From: Deltaproteobacteria bacterium
Lineage (GTDB): Bacteria; Desulfobacterota; Desulfuromonadia; Geobacterales; DSM-12255
Reading direction: 5' to 3'
Assembly: GCA_017861215.1 (NCBI GenBank)
Contig: JAGFXN010000008.1
Span: 1 to 14,806 of the forward strand
Length of the DNA stretch: 14,806 nt
This document shows positions 1-8,329 of the stretch, piece by piece. The notes under the pieces are model-generated. The model had not been told where the DNA came from. It searched no databases and saw only the letters and a program-made list of their open reading frames with translations. How positions within the stretch are numbered: the stretch's first letter is position 1; every line of letters starts with the position of its first letter. The position numbers and the translations under genes are program-made.

Positions 1-2
1 AG

Positions 3-80
3 TATGCCTTAGGGGAACTACTATCTATGCTTAAAAAGCTGCTGTACGGTCTGTGCGTATCGGGGTATTTATGCAGATGA
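3..80 (+). CDS. Possible 3' tail of an upstream gene (partial, uncertain)
   Basis: This frame is open from the left edge and stops at TGA 78-80. The last residues would read MLKKLLYGLCVSGYLCR if counted from the ATG at 27. The stop overlaps the ATG at 77 inside the pilB start region as ATGA, a common arrangement for coupled genes, and that is the only support. No family is recognised in 25 codons. A second frame is open to TAA at 32-34 and could equally be the tail of the preceding gene. Treat as unassigned. Confidence 0.2.
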   Translation, partial: YALGELLSMLKKLLYGLCVSGYLCR

Positions 81-1777
81 GCCGCCTGGGAGAACTCCTG
101 GTTGCCAACAATCTAATTTCCAGGGAACACCTTGCCAGAGCCCTGGAAGAACAGAAAGATTCCTCAGGTCAGCTGCGACTTGGTACGATTCTGATTAAGA
201 ACGGATTTATCTCCGAACAGGATCTCACCGCTTTTCTTTCAAAACAGTATGGTGTTCCTTCAATCAATCTTGCCGAGCTTGAAGTAGATCCGGTTGTCAT
301 CAAGATCATCCCTGCCGATATTGCCCAGAAGTACCAGATAATCCCGGTAAATCGTGCCGGTTCTACTCTCATAGTGGCTATGAGTGACCCTTCAAACATT
401 TTCGCCGTTGATGATATCAAGTTCATGACCGGTTACAATGTTGAGGTCGTTGTTGCCTCTGAAGCTTCTTTGAAAGCGGCTATCGACAAGTTTTACGATC
501 AGTCTGCTTCTCTTGCCGATGTTATGGGCGACCTTGAAATGGAGGATTTCGAGGTTGTCGGTGATGAGGAGGAAGTAGATGTTTCTTCGCTGGAGAGGGC
601 GACCGAAGATGCGCCGGTTGTCAAGCTGGTCAACATGATTCTTACCGATGCAATCAAGAAGAAGGCCAGCGACATCCATATCGAGCCTTACGAGCGGACA
701 TTCCGCGTCAGATACAGAATTGACGGTGTGTTGTATGAGGTGATGAAGCCACCGTTGAAGCTGAAGAATGCCATCACTTCTCGGGTGAAAATCATGGCGG
801 AGCTTGATATAGCCGAGCGTCGCCTGCCCCAGGACGGCCGTATCAAGATAAAGCTCGGCGGCGGACAGGATATGGATTATCGTGTCTCGGTGCTGCCGAC
901 TCTTTTTGGCGAGAAAATTGTCATGCGGCTGCTTGACAAGTCCAATCTGCAGCTTGACATGACCAAGCTGGGTTATGAGCCGCTCGCGCTGGAACGCTTC
1001 CAGCATGAGATACACAAGCCCTTCGGCATGTGCCTGGTAACCGGTCCGACAGGGAGCGGTAAGACCGTTTCTCTTTATTCGGCCCTGTCCGAGTTGAATA
1101 AAACAACCGAGAATATTTCCACTGCTGAAGATCCGGTGGAGTTCAATTTTGCCGGGATCAACCAGGTGCAGATGCATGAGGATATCGGGCTCAATTTTGC
1201 GGCAGCTCTCCGGTCTTTTCTCCGCCAGGACCCTGACATAATCATGATCGGTGAAATCAGGGACTTTGAAACGGCCGAGATCGGGGTAAAAGCCGCGCTT
1301 ACCGGGCACCTTGTTCTGTCAACTCTCCATACCAATGATGCGCCCTCGACGATTAACCGTCTCCTGAATATGGGGATAGAGCCTTTTCTGGTCGCCTCGG
1401 CAGTAAATCTCATAACTGCGCAGCGTCTTGCCAGGCGAGTTTGCAGTGAGTGCAAGGTTGTGGAAGATATCCCGGTAAAATCTCTTATTGCCGCAGGAGT
1501 TCCTGCAGAAGAGGCAGAAGAGTATGTCTGCTACAAAGGCACCGGCTGTCCGAAGTGTAATGGCACCGGCTACAAGGGAAGGGTTGGTTTTTATCAGGTC
1601 ATGCCGATGCTTGAGCCAATCAGGGAACTGATTCTCAACGGAGCCAACACTGCCGAGATCAAACGCGAATCAATGCGGCTCGGCATAAAAACAATGCGTC
1701 AGTCTGGACTGACTAAAGTGCAGGAGGGGATTACTTCACTTGAAGAAGTCCTCCGCTGTACCGTCTCCGACGATTAG
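71..1777 (+). CDS. pilB: Type IV pilus assembly (extension) ATPase PilB
   Basis: PilB is the cytoplasmic hexameric ATPase of the GspE/PilB secretion ATPase family that powers pilus polymerisation at the inner-membrane platform. Numbered from ATG 71 (568 aa), it has an N-terminal MshEN/GspE-N-type domain (SRLGELLVANNLI onward). The catalytic core carries Walker A GPTGSGKT at 325-332 and an Asp-box near EDPVEF. The Walker B region is RQDPD...GEIRD at 385-398, followed by a His-box TGHLVLSTLHTND. Four cysteines in two CxxC pairs (458/461 and 493/496) form the zinc-binding site usual in GspE/PilB and absent from PilT. The frame also opens at GTG 53, but ATG 71 has GGGG at 62-65 five bases upstream and gives MQMSRLGELL, close to the family start; ATG 77 is a third option. 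pilT follows after 8 bases. The domain set is complete. Confidence 0.96.
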   Translation: MQMSRLGELLVANNLISREHLARALEEQKDSSGQLRLGTILIKNGFISEQDLTAFLSKQYGVPSINLAELEVDPVVIKIIPADIAQKYQIIPVNRAGSTLIVAMSDPSNIFAVDDIKFMTGYNVEVVVASEASLKAAIDKFYDQSASLADVMGDLEMEDFEVVGDEEEVDVSSLERATEDAPVVKLVNMILTDAIKKKASDIHIEPYERTFRVRYRIDGVLYEVMKPPLKLKNAITSRVKIMAELDIAERRLPQDGRIKIKLGGGQDMDYRVSVLPTLFGEKIVMRLLDKSNLQLDMTKLGYEPLALERFQHEIHKPFGMCLVTGPTGSGKTVSLYSALSELNKTTENISTAEDPVEFNFAGINQVQMHEDIGLNFAAALRSFLRQDPDIIMIGEIRDFETAEIGVKAALTGHLVLSTLHTNDAPSTINRLLNMGIEPFLVASAVNLITAQRLARRVCSECKVVEDIPVKSLIAAGVPAEEAEEYVCYKGTGCPKCNGTGYKGRVGFYQVMPMLEPIRELILNGANTAEIKRESMRLGIKTMRQSGLTKVQEGITSLEEVLRCTVSDD

Positions 1778-1785
1778 GATATCTT

Positions 1786-2883
1786 ATGATAAATTTGCAT
1801 CAATTACTGAAGGAACTTGTCGACCGCAACGGTTCCGACCTGCATATCACAACAAATTCTCCGCCGCAGTTGCGCATTGACGGTGAGCTTACCCCTACAA
1901 ATCTGCCGCCCATGTCTGCAGTCGAAACCAAGCAGCTCTGTTACAGTGTTCTTACGGAAGCACAAAAGCACAAGTTTGAAGAGGAAAATGAACTCGATCT
2001 TTCATTTGGCGTCAAGGGACTTTCGCGGTTCCGCGGCAATATCTTTATTCAACGTGGTGCCGTTGCCGGTGTTTTCCGGGTAATCCCTTACAGGATACTC
2101 ACTTTGGATGAATTAGGCCTCCCGCCGGTAGTCAAGGATCTTTGTGAAAAAAAGCGGGGACTTGTTCTGGTAACCGGCCCGACCGGCAGCGGTAAATCGA
2201 CAACCCTTGCCTCCATGATCGACAAGATCAATACCGAACGTCATGATCACATTATTACCATCGAAGACCCGATAGAGTATCTTCATCCTCACAAAGGGTG
2301 CCTCGTTAACCAGCGTGAGGTAGGTGCAGATACGAAGGCTTTCAAGCATGCCCTCAAGTATGTGTTACGCCAGGATCCGGATGTTGTGCTTGTCGGTGAG
2401 TTGCGCGACCTGGAGACCATAGAAGCTGCGTTGACACTGGCGGAGACCGGTCACTTGTGCTTTGCGACTCTGCATACCAACTCCTGCGTCCAGACAATCA
2501 ACAGGATAATCGATGTGTTCCCGCCATATCAGCAGACTCAGGTGAGAACACAGCTCTCTTTTGTGCTTGAAGGCGTGTTGTCACAAATACTCATCCCTAA
2601 AGTTGGCGGTACAGGTCGTGCGCTTGCGCTGGAAGTTATGGTGCCAAACCCGGCTATTCGCAACCTGATACGAGAAGACAAGATCCACCAGATCTATTCG
2701 CAGATGCAGGTCGGACAGGACAAGTTCGGCATGCTGACCTTGAATCAGTCCCTGCAAAATCTTTACGCACGGAGACTGATTTCACTTGATGATGCCATGG
2801 GTCGTTCGTCGGATCAGGATGAATTGAAACAGATGTTGGGCAATGCCGGGGTGACTCCTGGCATGCAGCGTCGTCCAAGATAG
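1786..2883 (+). CDS. pilT: Type IV pilus retraction ATPase PilT
   Basis: PilT is the ATPase that disassembles pilus fibres and powers twitching motility. The protein is 365 aa, normal for PilT, and lacks the long N-terminal domain and the zinc cysteines of PilB. Visible elements are the start INLHQLLKELVDRNGSDLHI, Walker A GPTGSGKS at 131-138 and the Walker B region LRQDPD...GELRD at about 194-207. A His-box TGHLCFATLHTN follows. The C-terminal AIRNLIRE motif at 290-297 is the hallmark that separates PilT from other secretion ATPases and is needed for retraction. The ATG at 1786 is preceded by AGGA (1776-1779) that overlaps the pilB stop, so the two are probably coupled. Geobacter genomes carry several pilT paralogues; the copy in the pilB-pilC cluster is the likely main retraction motor. 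That last point is inference from context. Confidence 0.95.
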   Translation: MINLHQLLKELVDRNGSDLHITTNSPPQLRIDGELTPTNLPPMSAVETKQLCYSVLTEAQKHKFEEENELDLSFGVKGLSRFRGNIFIQRGAVAGVFRVIPYRILTLDELGLPPVVKDLCEKKRGLVLVTGPTGSGKSTTLASMIDKINTERHDHIITIEDPIEYLHPHKGCLVNQREVGADTKAFKHALKYVLRQDPDVVLVGELRDLETIEAALTLAETGHLCFATLHTNSCVQTINRIIDVFPPYQQTQVRTQLSFVLEGVLSQILIPKVGGTGRALALEVMVPNPAIRNLIREDKIHQIYSQMQVGQDKFGMLTLNQSLQNLYARRLISLDDAMGRSSDQDELKQMLGNAGVTPGMQRRPR

Positions 2884-2909
2884 TCCAGCTTTAACCAGGG
2901 AGTACGTTC

Positions 2910-4112
2910 ATGCCAAAATTTACATGGGAAGCCAGAACCAAGGCAGGTGCTCAGCAGAAAGGGGTCATGGAGGCGTCGAATGAGTCCATGGTCGAGGCCC
3001 AACTCAAAAAATACGGTTTCATGAGCATTTCCGTAAAAGCAGAGAAGGCCGGTTTCAAGTTTGGCGGAGGCGGCGGCAAGGTAGACACCAAGGACCTCGT
3101 TGTTTTTACCAGGCAGTTCGCAACGATGATAGACTCCGGTCTGCCGCTGGTACAGTGTCTCGATATCCTTGCCAGTCAGCAACTGAACAAGTCCTTCAAG
3201 TCAGCGCTGCAAAATATAAAAGAATCTGTTGAAAGCGGTTCCACCTTTGCCGATGCCCTTGCCAAACACCCGAAGATATTTGATCAGCTTTATGTGAACC
3301 TCATTGCTGCCGGTGAGGTAGGCGGTATTCTTGATACCATTCTTAACAGACTGGCGGCATATATAGAGAAAGCTTTGAAACTGAAAAAACAGGTAAAGGG
3401 GGCGATGGTATATCCGGCAACCATTATCTCGATTGCCGTAGTTGTTATCGGCGTTATTCTCGTCTTTGTTATTCCGACTTTTGCCAAGATGTTTGCCGAT
3501 TTCGGCGGTACGTTGCCGATGCCGACTATTATCGTTATTGCGATGAGTAATTTTCTGCAAAGATATATACTTGTTATTATTGGTATTTTTTACGGCATCA
3601 AGGTGGCGATCGGCAAATACTATGCTACGCCGGCCGGAAGAAAACTTATGGACAGGTTTTTTTTGCAGCTGCCGGTTGTCGGGGTTCTGATCCGTAAAGT
3701 TGCTGTTGCCAAGTTTACCAGGACTCTCGGTACCATGATCAGCAGCGGTGTGCCCATCATGGACGGTCTCGAGATAGTCGCCAAGACTGCCGGCAACAAA
3801 ATCGTTGAAGACGCTATCTATAAAGTGCGTCAGGCAATTTCTGAAGGGAAGACTATGGCCGAACCGCTTGGAGAAAGCGGCGTTTTCCCGCCAATGGTTA
3901 CCCAGATGATTGCCGTCGGTGAGGCTACCGGCGCCATGGATACCATGCTGAACAAGATTGCCGATTTTTATGACGATGAAGTTGACGATGCTGTCGGAAA
4001 TTTGACCTCGATGATGGAGCCTCTGTTGATGCTCTTTCTGGGGGTCACCGTTGGTGGACTGGTTGTAGCCATGTACCTGCCTATCTTCAAACTTGCCGGT
4101 GCGGTAGGCTAG
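2910..4112 (+). CDS. pilC: Type IV pilus inner-membrane platform protein PilC
   Basis: PilC is the polytopic inner-membrane protein of the GspF/PilC family on which PilB and PilT act to add or remove pilin subunits. At 400 aa it has the usual length. It shows the family duplication: a first GspF domain at about 67-190 (TRQFATMIDSGLPLVQCLDI) and a second at about 269-392 (FTRTLGTMISSGVPIMDGLEI). Membrane segments are expected near 168-190, 218-235 and 369-391. A glycine run at 52-56 links the N-terminal cytoplasmic part to the first GspF domain. ATG 2910 has GGGAG at 2898-2902, seven bases away. Its TAG stop abuts the ATG of pilS without a gap, so the two are probably translated in a coupled way. 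Eight consecutive T (3657-3664) lie in the frame as Phe-Phe-Leu codons. Confidence 0.95.
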   Translation: MPKFTWEARTKAGAQQKGVMEASNESMVEAQLKKYGFMSISVKAEKAGFKFGGGGGKVDTKDLVVFTRQFATMIDSGLPLVQCLDILASQQLNKSFKSALQNIKESVESGSTFADALAKHPKIFDQLYVNLIAAGEVGGILDTILNRLAAYIEKALKLKKQVKGAMVYPATIISIAVVVIGVILVFVIPTFAKMFADFGGTLPMPTIIVIAMSNFLQRYILVIIGIFYGIKVAIGKYYATPAGRKLMDRFFLQLPVVGVLIRKVAVAKFTRTLGTMISSGVPIMDGLEIVAKTAGNKIVEDAIYKVRQAISEGKTMAEPLGESGVFPPMVTQMIAVGEATGAMDTMLNKIADFYDDEVDDAVGNLTSMMEPLLMLFLGVTVGGLVVAMYLPIFKLAGAVG

Positions 4113-5804
4113 ATGATTGAAAAGAGAAAAAACCTTGCCTGGCTGATTTTTGCCAGGCTGGTTGTCGTTTCACTTTTTCTGGCATCAATTACGTATTTCA
4201 ACATCAGGCAGCCAGATTTTTTCCCGGATGAGATGCTTCGGGCTGTCACCCGTCTCATCATTGTCACCTACTGTTTTTCCGTCCTCTCCCTGGTAGCCTT
4301 CAAGCTGCCGCCATCCTTTTTCAATGCTGTCGGTTACGCACAAATTATCTGGGAAATTCTGTTTGTTTCCATTCTGGTGGTAATTACCGGCGGCATCTCT
4401 TCGACGTATGCGTTTTTATTTAATCTGTCCATTATTAATGCCAGCTTCCTCTATGGAAGGCGCGAAGCTCTTTATACCGCCAGTCTCTGCGGGATCATCT
4501 ACGGCTCATTGATTGATTTCCAATACTTCGGCCGGCTTGAAAAATTCGGGCTTATGCGAGACGTCGGGATTTTATATGGCCCGGACCAAATTCTCTCCCT
4601 TATTTTCACCAATCTGTTGGCGTTCTTTCTTACCGCGCTTCTTACCGGTTATCTTGCCGAGCGGGCACGTAAAAGTGAAACTGCCCTTAAAATAAAGGAA
4701 ATCGATTATGATGAGCTTGAAAGAATGAACGAGTTGATTGTTTCGACTCTTGACAGCGGCTTGATTACAGTTAATTCCGAAGACAGGGTCAGAGTGTTTA
4801 ACCGCTATGCCGCGGAACTTACCGGTATCGACCAGGAGACAGCGTATAATGTACCCCTGAATACAATTTTCCCCGGCCTGGATACGCGTACTGTCAGCCA
4901 TAACACGGAGAAAAACGAGTTCATTTACCACAGGCTTGGTGTTGACAGAATTCTAGACGCCAAGACGGCTCCGCTTCAAGACAGGGATGGTAATGTTTTG
5001 GGAGCAATCATATATTTTCAGGACATAACCAGCATCAGAGCGATGGAGCAACAGTTAAAAAAAACTGATCGTCTTGCTGCTATTGGTGAACTCTCCGCCA
5101 GAATTGCTCATGAAGTCCGTAATCCGCTTGCTTCTATCAGTGGTTCTGTGCAGTTGATTGCCGAGTCACAGACGGTTCCGGAAAATGACAAAAAACTGCT
5201 GGGTATCGTCCTACGCGAAACTTCGCGACTCGATCATATGGTCAATGAATTCCTGCAGTATGCCCGCCCAATTCCCCCGGTAATGAGTTGGTTTTTCCTG
5301 AAACTTGTCATTGATGAAACAATTTTACTTCTCAGGGGTAATAGCCGTTTTTCGTCGGTGATTATTTCAAATGCCATACCCGAGTCTCTTAGAATCTATG
5401 CCGATTATTCCCAGTTCAAGCAGGTGATCTGGAACCTCTTGCTGAATGCCGCAGAAGCAACCCAGGCAAGCGGCACGGTAACGATTACTTCTCTTTTGAC
5501 CGAAGAACGAGCAGCACAAGCTGGCAGCCGCGGCAGAAAGCTTGAAATTTCCATTGCCGACAGTGGAGCAGGCATTTCAGAAAAGCATATGCATCTCCTG
5601 TTTGAGCCATTTTTTACCACCAAGGCAGGCGGAACCGGTCTTGGGCTGGCGACTGTCTACAGAATCATAGAGGCTCATAACGGCATCGTATCTGTCGAGA
5701 GCAGTGTCGGCCACGGGAGCTGTTTCAGGCTTACCCTGCCACTGCCGGAAAACAGTAGTCATGGTGAAATAACGTTGTCTGATAATGAAGAAGTCATTTC
5801 GTGA
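4113..5804 (+). CDS. pilS: Membrane sensor histidine kinase PilS (NtrB-type)
   Basis: This is the sensor partner of PilR in the two-component system that controls pilin transcription. The 563-aa protein starts with about six hydrophobic segments (roughly 9-29, 44-64, 76-93, 99-114, 118-136 and 158-181). A PAS-like domain spans about 205-310 (DSGLITVNSEDRVRVFNRYA). The dimerisation/phosphoacceptor domain has H-box ARIAHEVRNPL with His333. The HATPase domain has the N-box NLLLNAAEA (441-449), G1 DSGAG (483-487), F-box LFEPFFTTK and G2 GGTGLGLA (506-513). All catalytic boxes are intact. Six membrane segments plus PAS is the PilS architecture rather than that of soluble NtrB. The stop codon overlaps a GTG of pilR. 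Eight A (5057-5064) occur where Leu-Lys-Lys-Thr is encoded. The stimulus cannot be read from sequence; direct sensing of pilin in the membrane is known for Pseudomonas PilS and may not apply here. Confidence 0.93.
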   Translation: MIEKRKNLAWLIFARLVVVSLFLASITYFNIRQPDFFPDEMLRAVTRLIIVTYCFSVLSLVAFKLPPSFFNAVGYAQIIWEILFVSILVVITGGISSTYAFLFNLSIINASFLYGRREALYTASLCGIIYGSLIDFQYFGRLEKFGLMRDVGILYGPDQILSLIFTNLLAFFLTALLTGYLAERARKSETALKIKEIDYDELERMNELIVSTLDSGLITVNSEDRVRVFNRYAAELTGIDQETAYNVPLNTIFPGLDTRTVSHNTEKNEFIYHRLGVDRILDAKTAPLQDRDGNVLGAIIYFQDITSIRAMEQQLKKTDRLAAIGELSARIAHEVRNPLASISGSVQLIAESQTVPENDKKLLGIVLRETSRLDHMVNEFLQYARPIPPVMSWFFLKLVIDETILLLRGNSRFSSVIISNAIPESLRIYADYSQFKQVIWNLLLNAAEATQASGTVTITSLLTEERAAQAGSRGRKLEISIADSGAGISEKHMHLLFEPFFTTKAGGTGLGLATVYRIIEAHNGIVSVESSVGHGSCFRLTLPLPENSSHGEITLSDNEEVIS

Positions 5805-5812
5805 GGCAGAAA

Positions 5813-7192
5813 GTGAATGCAAGGATTTTAATAGTTGATGATGAGACCAGTATGAGGGAGTTTCTTTCCATTCTTGTTGAAAGGGAAGGATATTCTGCTG
5901 TTACGGCTGATTGTGCGGAAAGTGCCTTGAAGTTACTTTCTGAGCAGAAATTTGATCTGGTTATTTCGGATGTCAATATGCCCGGCCTTGATGGCATAGG
6001 TCTGCTGGAAAGAATCAAATCAGGCAGTCCCGAAACAGTAGTAATGATGATCACTGCGTTTTCAACTACCGAGCAGGCTGTGGAAGCGATGAAACATGGC
6101 GCTTATAATTACATATCCAAACCATTCAAGATTGATGAAATTAAACTATTCATCAGGAATGCGATTGAAAAACAGCAGTTAGCGCTGGAAAACGCCTTCC
6201 TCAAAGGCAAGTCGGTACGGCAATACAGTTTCAGTGGTATGATCGGCAAGAGCAAAAAGATGCTCGACCTGTTTCAGCTCATTGAAAAAGTTGCCCCAAG
6301 CAATGCTACGGTTATGATTTCCGGTGAGAGCGGTACCGGCAAAGAGCTGGCTTCAAGAGCAATTCACCTGAACAGTGATCGACGTGACAAACCTTTTATT
6401 GCCGTTAATTGCGGGGCAATTCCGGAAACACTTATGGAGAGCGAGTTTTTCGGGCATGCCAAAGGAGCCTTTACCGGTGCTGTCGGCGAGCGGCCAGGTC
6501 TTTTTGAGCAAGCTTCCGGCGGGACACTTTTTCTTGATGAGATTGGCGAAGTGCCGCTTCTCCTCCAGGCAAAACTTCTGCGGGTGATCCAGGAGCGAGA
6601 AGTCCGCAGGGTAGGGGGGGGAGAAACCAGGCGGGTAGATGTAAGAATTATTACGGCTACTAATCGTGATCTTGAACAGCAGGTTGCCGAAGGCAGCTTC
6701 AGGGAGGATCTCTTCTACCGGCTCAATGTTGTCCAGATCGCTCTGCCGCCGCTCCGGGAGCGTCCGGAGGATATTCCTCTGCTTGTTGATTTTTTTCTGG
6801 ACAAACACTCTTCCGGACGCGTGCTCCAGCCTCATACGGTTTCCGCTGCTGCGCTTGAATTTCTCTGGGCATATCAGTTTCCCGGCAATGTGAGAGAGTT
6901 GGAGAACATTGTTGAAAGAGCGGTTGCCCTCGGTGCTACGGAAATCACCCCTGATACTCTTCCACCACAGGTGATACGTTGCAGGAAGGTTCTCGACCAG
7001 TTAAATCATATAGATATTCCTCCGGACGGTTTTGATCTCGAAGATTATCTGGACAGCATCGAAAAGAAATTTCTCCTGAAAGCGCTCGAAAAATCTGGTG
7101 GCGTGAAAAAGCGGGCAGCCGACCTGCTGAAAATGACGTTCAGATCATTCCGCTACAAACTTTCCAAGTATGGCATGAGTGATGATGAATAA
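5813..7192 (+). CDS. pilR: Sigma-54-dependent response regulator PilR (NtrC family)
   Basis: PilR is the transcription activator phosphorylated by PilS; it opens sigma-54 promoters, classically that of pilA. Counted from GTG 5813 (459 aa), a receiver domain (about 3-115) has the acidic pair VDDE and phosphoacceptor Asp53 in ISDVNMPG. The AAA+ domain has Walker A GESGTGKE at 171-178, the sigma-54 contact loop GAFTGA at 218-223 and Walker B GGTLFLDEIGE. A Fis-type helix-turn-helix lies at the C-terminus (about 417-455, GGVKKRAADLLKMTFRSFRY). GTG 5813 is preferred because GAGG at 5803-5806 lies six bases upstream. GTG 5801, which overlaps the pilS stop as GTGA, would add four residues (MRQK). 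A run of eight G (6614-6621) encodes the glycines in RRVGGGE. The glycosyltransferase start lies inside the last codons of this gene. Confidence 0.94.
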   Translation: MNARILIVDDETSMREFLSILVEREGYSAVTADCAESALKLLSEQKFDLVISDVNMPGLDGIGLLERIKSGSPETVVMMITAFSTTEQAVEAMKHGAYNYISKPFKIDEIKLFIRNAIEKQQLALENAFLKGKSVRQYSFSGMIGKSKKMLDLFQLIEKVAPSNATVMISGESGTGKELASRAIHLNSDRRDKPFIAVNCGAIPETLMESEFFGHAKGAFTGAVGERPGLFEQASGGTLFLDEIGEVPLLLQAKLLRVIQEREVRRVGGGETRRVDVRIITATNRDLEQQVAEGSFREDLFYRLNVVQIALPPLRERPEDIPLLVDFFLDKHSSGRVLQPHTVSAAALEFLWAYQFPGNVRELENIVERAVALGATEITPDTLPPQVIRCRKVLDQLNHIDIPPDGFDLEDYLDSIEKKFLLKALEKSGGVKKRAADLLKMTFRSFRYKLSKYGMSDDE

Positions 7193-8282
7193 CTCCTTGT
7201 CGAGGGTTCTGCCAGCTTTTCTGAAAACATTTGATTCTATTTTCGGCAGGATAGGCGCACGTATCCTGCCACAACCTGACAGAAAATCATACCCGACGAC
7301 CATCGCCTCAATCCTCGTCATCCGTCCGGGAGGGATAGGTGATGCCGCTCTGGTGGCGCCACTTATTGCGGTGCTTGCCGACCGGTATCCAACAGCCGGC
7401 ATATATATACTGGCAGAACGAAGAAATGCCGGAGTTTTCTGTCTGATTCCCGGCATCAAGAAACTGTTCTTGTACGACAAACCGGCAGAATTATGTAATG
7501 CCCTTCGGGAAAAATATGACCTGGTAATTGATACCGAGCAATGGCACCGGCTTTCAGCCGTTGTCGCCAGGCTTACCGGCACAGACTGTTCCCTAGGATT
7601 TGACACCAATGAAAGAAGCAGACTCTTTACCTACACCGTACCCTATGCACACGAGCATTATGAAGCGCAAAGCTTTTTAAACCTTTTGACGCCACTAGGC
7701 TTTCAGGTTGCCTTCAATCCCGCAGTTACTTTTCTTGAAGTACCCGCTAGTGCCGTTCAGGAAATTGCCAACCTTTCTGTCAATCAGGCTGCAACTCGGT
7801 ATGTAACAATTTTTCCGGGGGCAAGCATTAGCGAGCGCCGCTGGGGTACTGACAAATTCAGGCTTCTTGCCTCACGCTTCACAGCATCGGGTCTCATCCC
7901 CGTGATTATTGGTGGCGATTCCGAGAGACTGGCAGGTGATGAAATTATTGCAAAAGGCGGCTTCAATTATGCCGGCAGGACAACGCTCGCCGGATCGGCT
8001 TCTCTGATTTCCCGTTCCAGCCTTCTGGTGAGCAGCGATTCGGGTATTCTGCACATTGGTGCGGGATTGGGTATCCCGACAGTATCGTTATTCGGCCCGG
8101 GAATTTCGGCAAAATGGGGCCCTTGTGGCAACAGGAACGTCATTATCGACAAAGGGATGGACTGTTCGCCCTGTACCAGGTTCGGGTATACACCCAAATG
8201 TCTTTATAATGTCCGTTGTATGGCGGAAATTTCTGTTGATGAAGTCTATATGGCAGCAACAGGTCTATTGAACAAAATTTAA
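7182..8282 (+). CDS. Glycosyltransferase family 9 (ADP-heptose:LPS heptosyltransferase-like)
   Basis: This is a GT-B fold sugar transferase of family GT9, whose known members add heptose to the LPS inner core at the cytoplasmic face of the inner membrane. The 366-aa protein has the N-terminal acceptor loop RPGGIGDAAL (48-57), FPGA at about 211-214, and the nucleotide-sugar site SDSGILHIGAGLGIP from residue 285, followed by TVSLFGP. The Cys-rich tail DCSPC...C...C (Cys 328, 331, 340, 346) is common in this family. GTG 7179, ATG 7182 and ATG 7185 are all possible starts, with no clear ribosome binding site. All lie inside the end of pilR (TAA at 7190-7192), so translation is probably coupled. 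About 40 residues precede the core, somewhat more than in the shortest members. The acceptor cannot be told from sequence: LPS core is the default, and a pilus-related glycan is possible from position only. Confidence 0.85.
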   Translation: MMNNSLSRVLPAFLKTFDSIFGRIGARILPQPDRKSYPTTIASILVIRPGGIGDAALVAPLIAVLADRYPTAGIYILAERRNAGVFCLIPGIKKLFLYDKPAELCNALREKYDLVIDTEQWHRLSAVVARLTGTDCSLGFDTNERSRLFTYTVPYAHEHYEAQSFLNLLTPLGFQVAFNPAVTFLEVPASAVQEIANLSVNQAATRYVTIFPGASISERRWGTDKFRLLASRFTASGLIPVIIGGDSERLAGDEIIAKGGFNYAGRTTLAGSASLISRSSLLVSSDSGILHIGAGLGIPTVSLFGPGISAKWGPCGNRNVIIDKGMDCSPCTRFGYTPKCLYNVRCMAEISVDEVYMAATGLLNKI

Positions 8283-8296
8283 TTCAATGCTATTAT
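8268..8296 (+). promoter_or_regulatory. Candidate sigma-70-type promoter for the kinase-BON gene
   Basis: TTGAAC at 8268-8273 and TATTAT at 8291-8296 are separated by 17 bases. They match the consensus boxes at 4/6 and 5/6 positions. The predicted start near 8303 gives a leader of about 27 bases that contains AAGGAGG (8317-8323). The -35 box lies in the last codons of the glycosyltransferase gene. This is pattern matching only. Confidence 0.4.
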
Positions 8297-8329
8297 CCCA
8301 GCTCCAATTGCCGGACAAGGAGGGTAGTG

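Noticed and set aside
392..1309. Long open frame on the minus strand inside pilB
   Set aside because: It lies fully antisense to a gene with complete catalytic motifs, has no recognisable domain or ribosome binding site, and its composition is what a codon-biased opposite strand gives.
5057..5064. A8 run in pilS as a possible programmed frameshift site
   Set aside because: It encodes Leu-Lys-Lys-Thr, needs no shift to give an intact kinase, and no downstream stimulatory structure was seen. Similar A8 (8395-8402) and T8 (3657-3664) runs occur in other intact genes.
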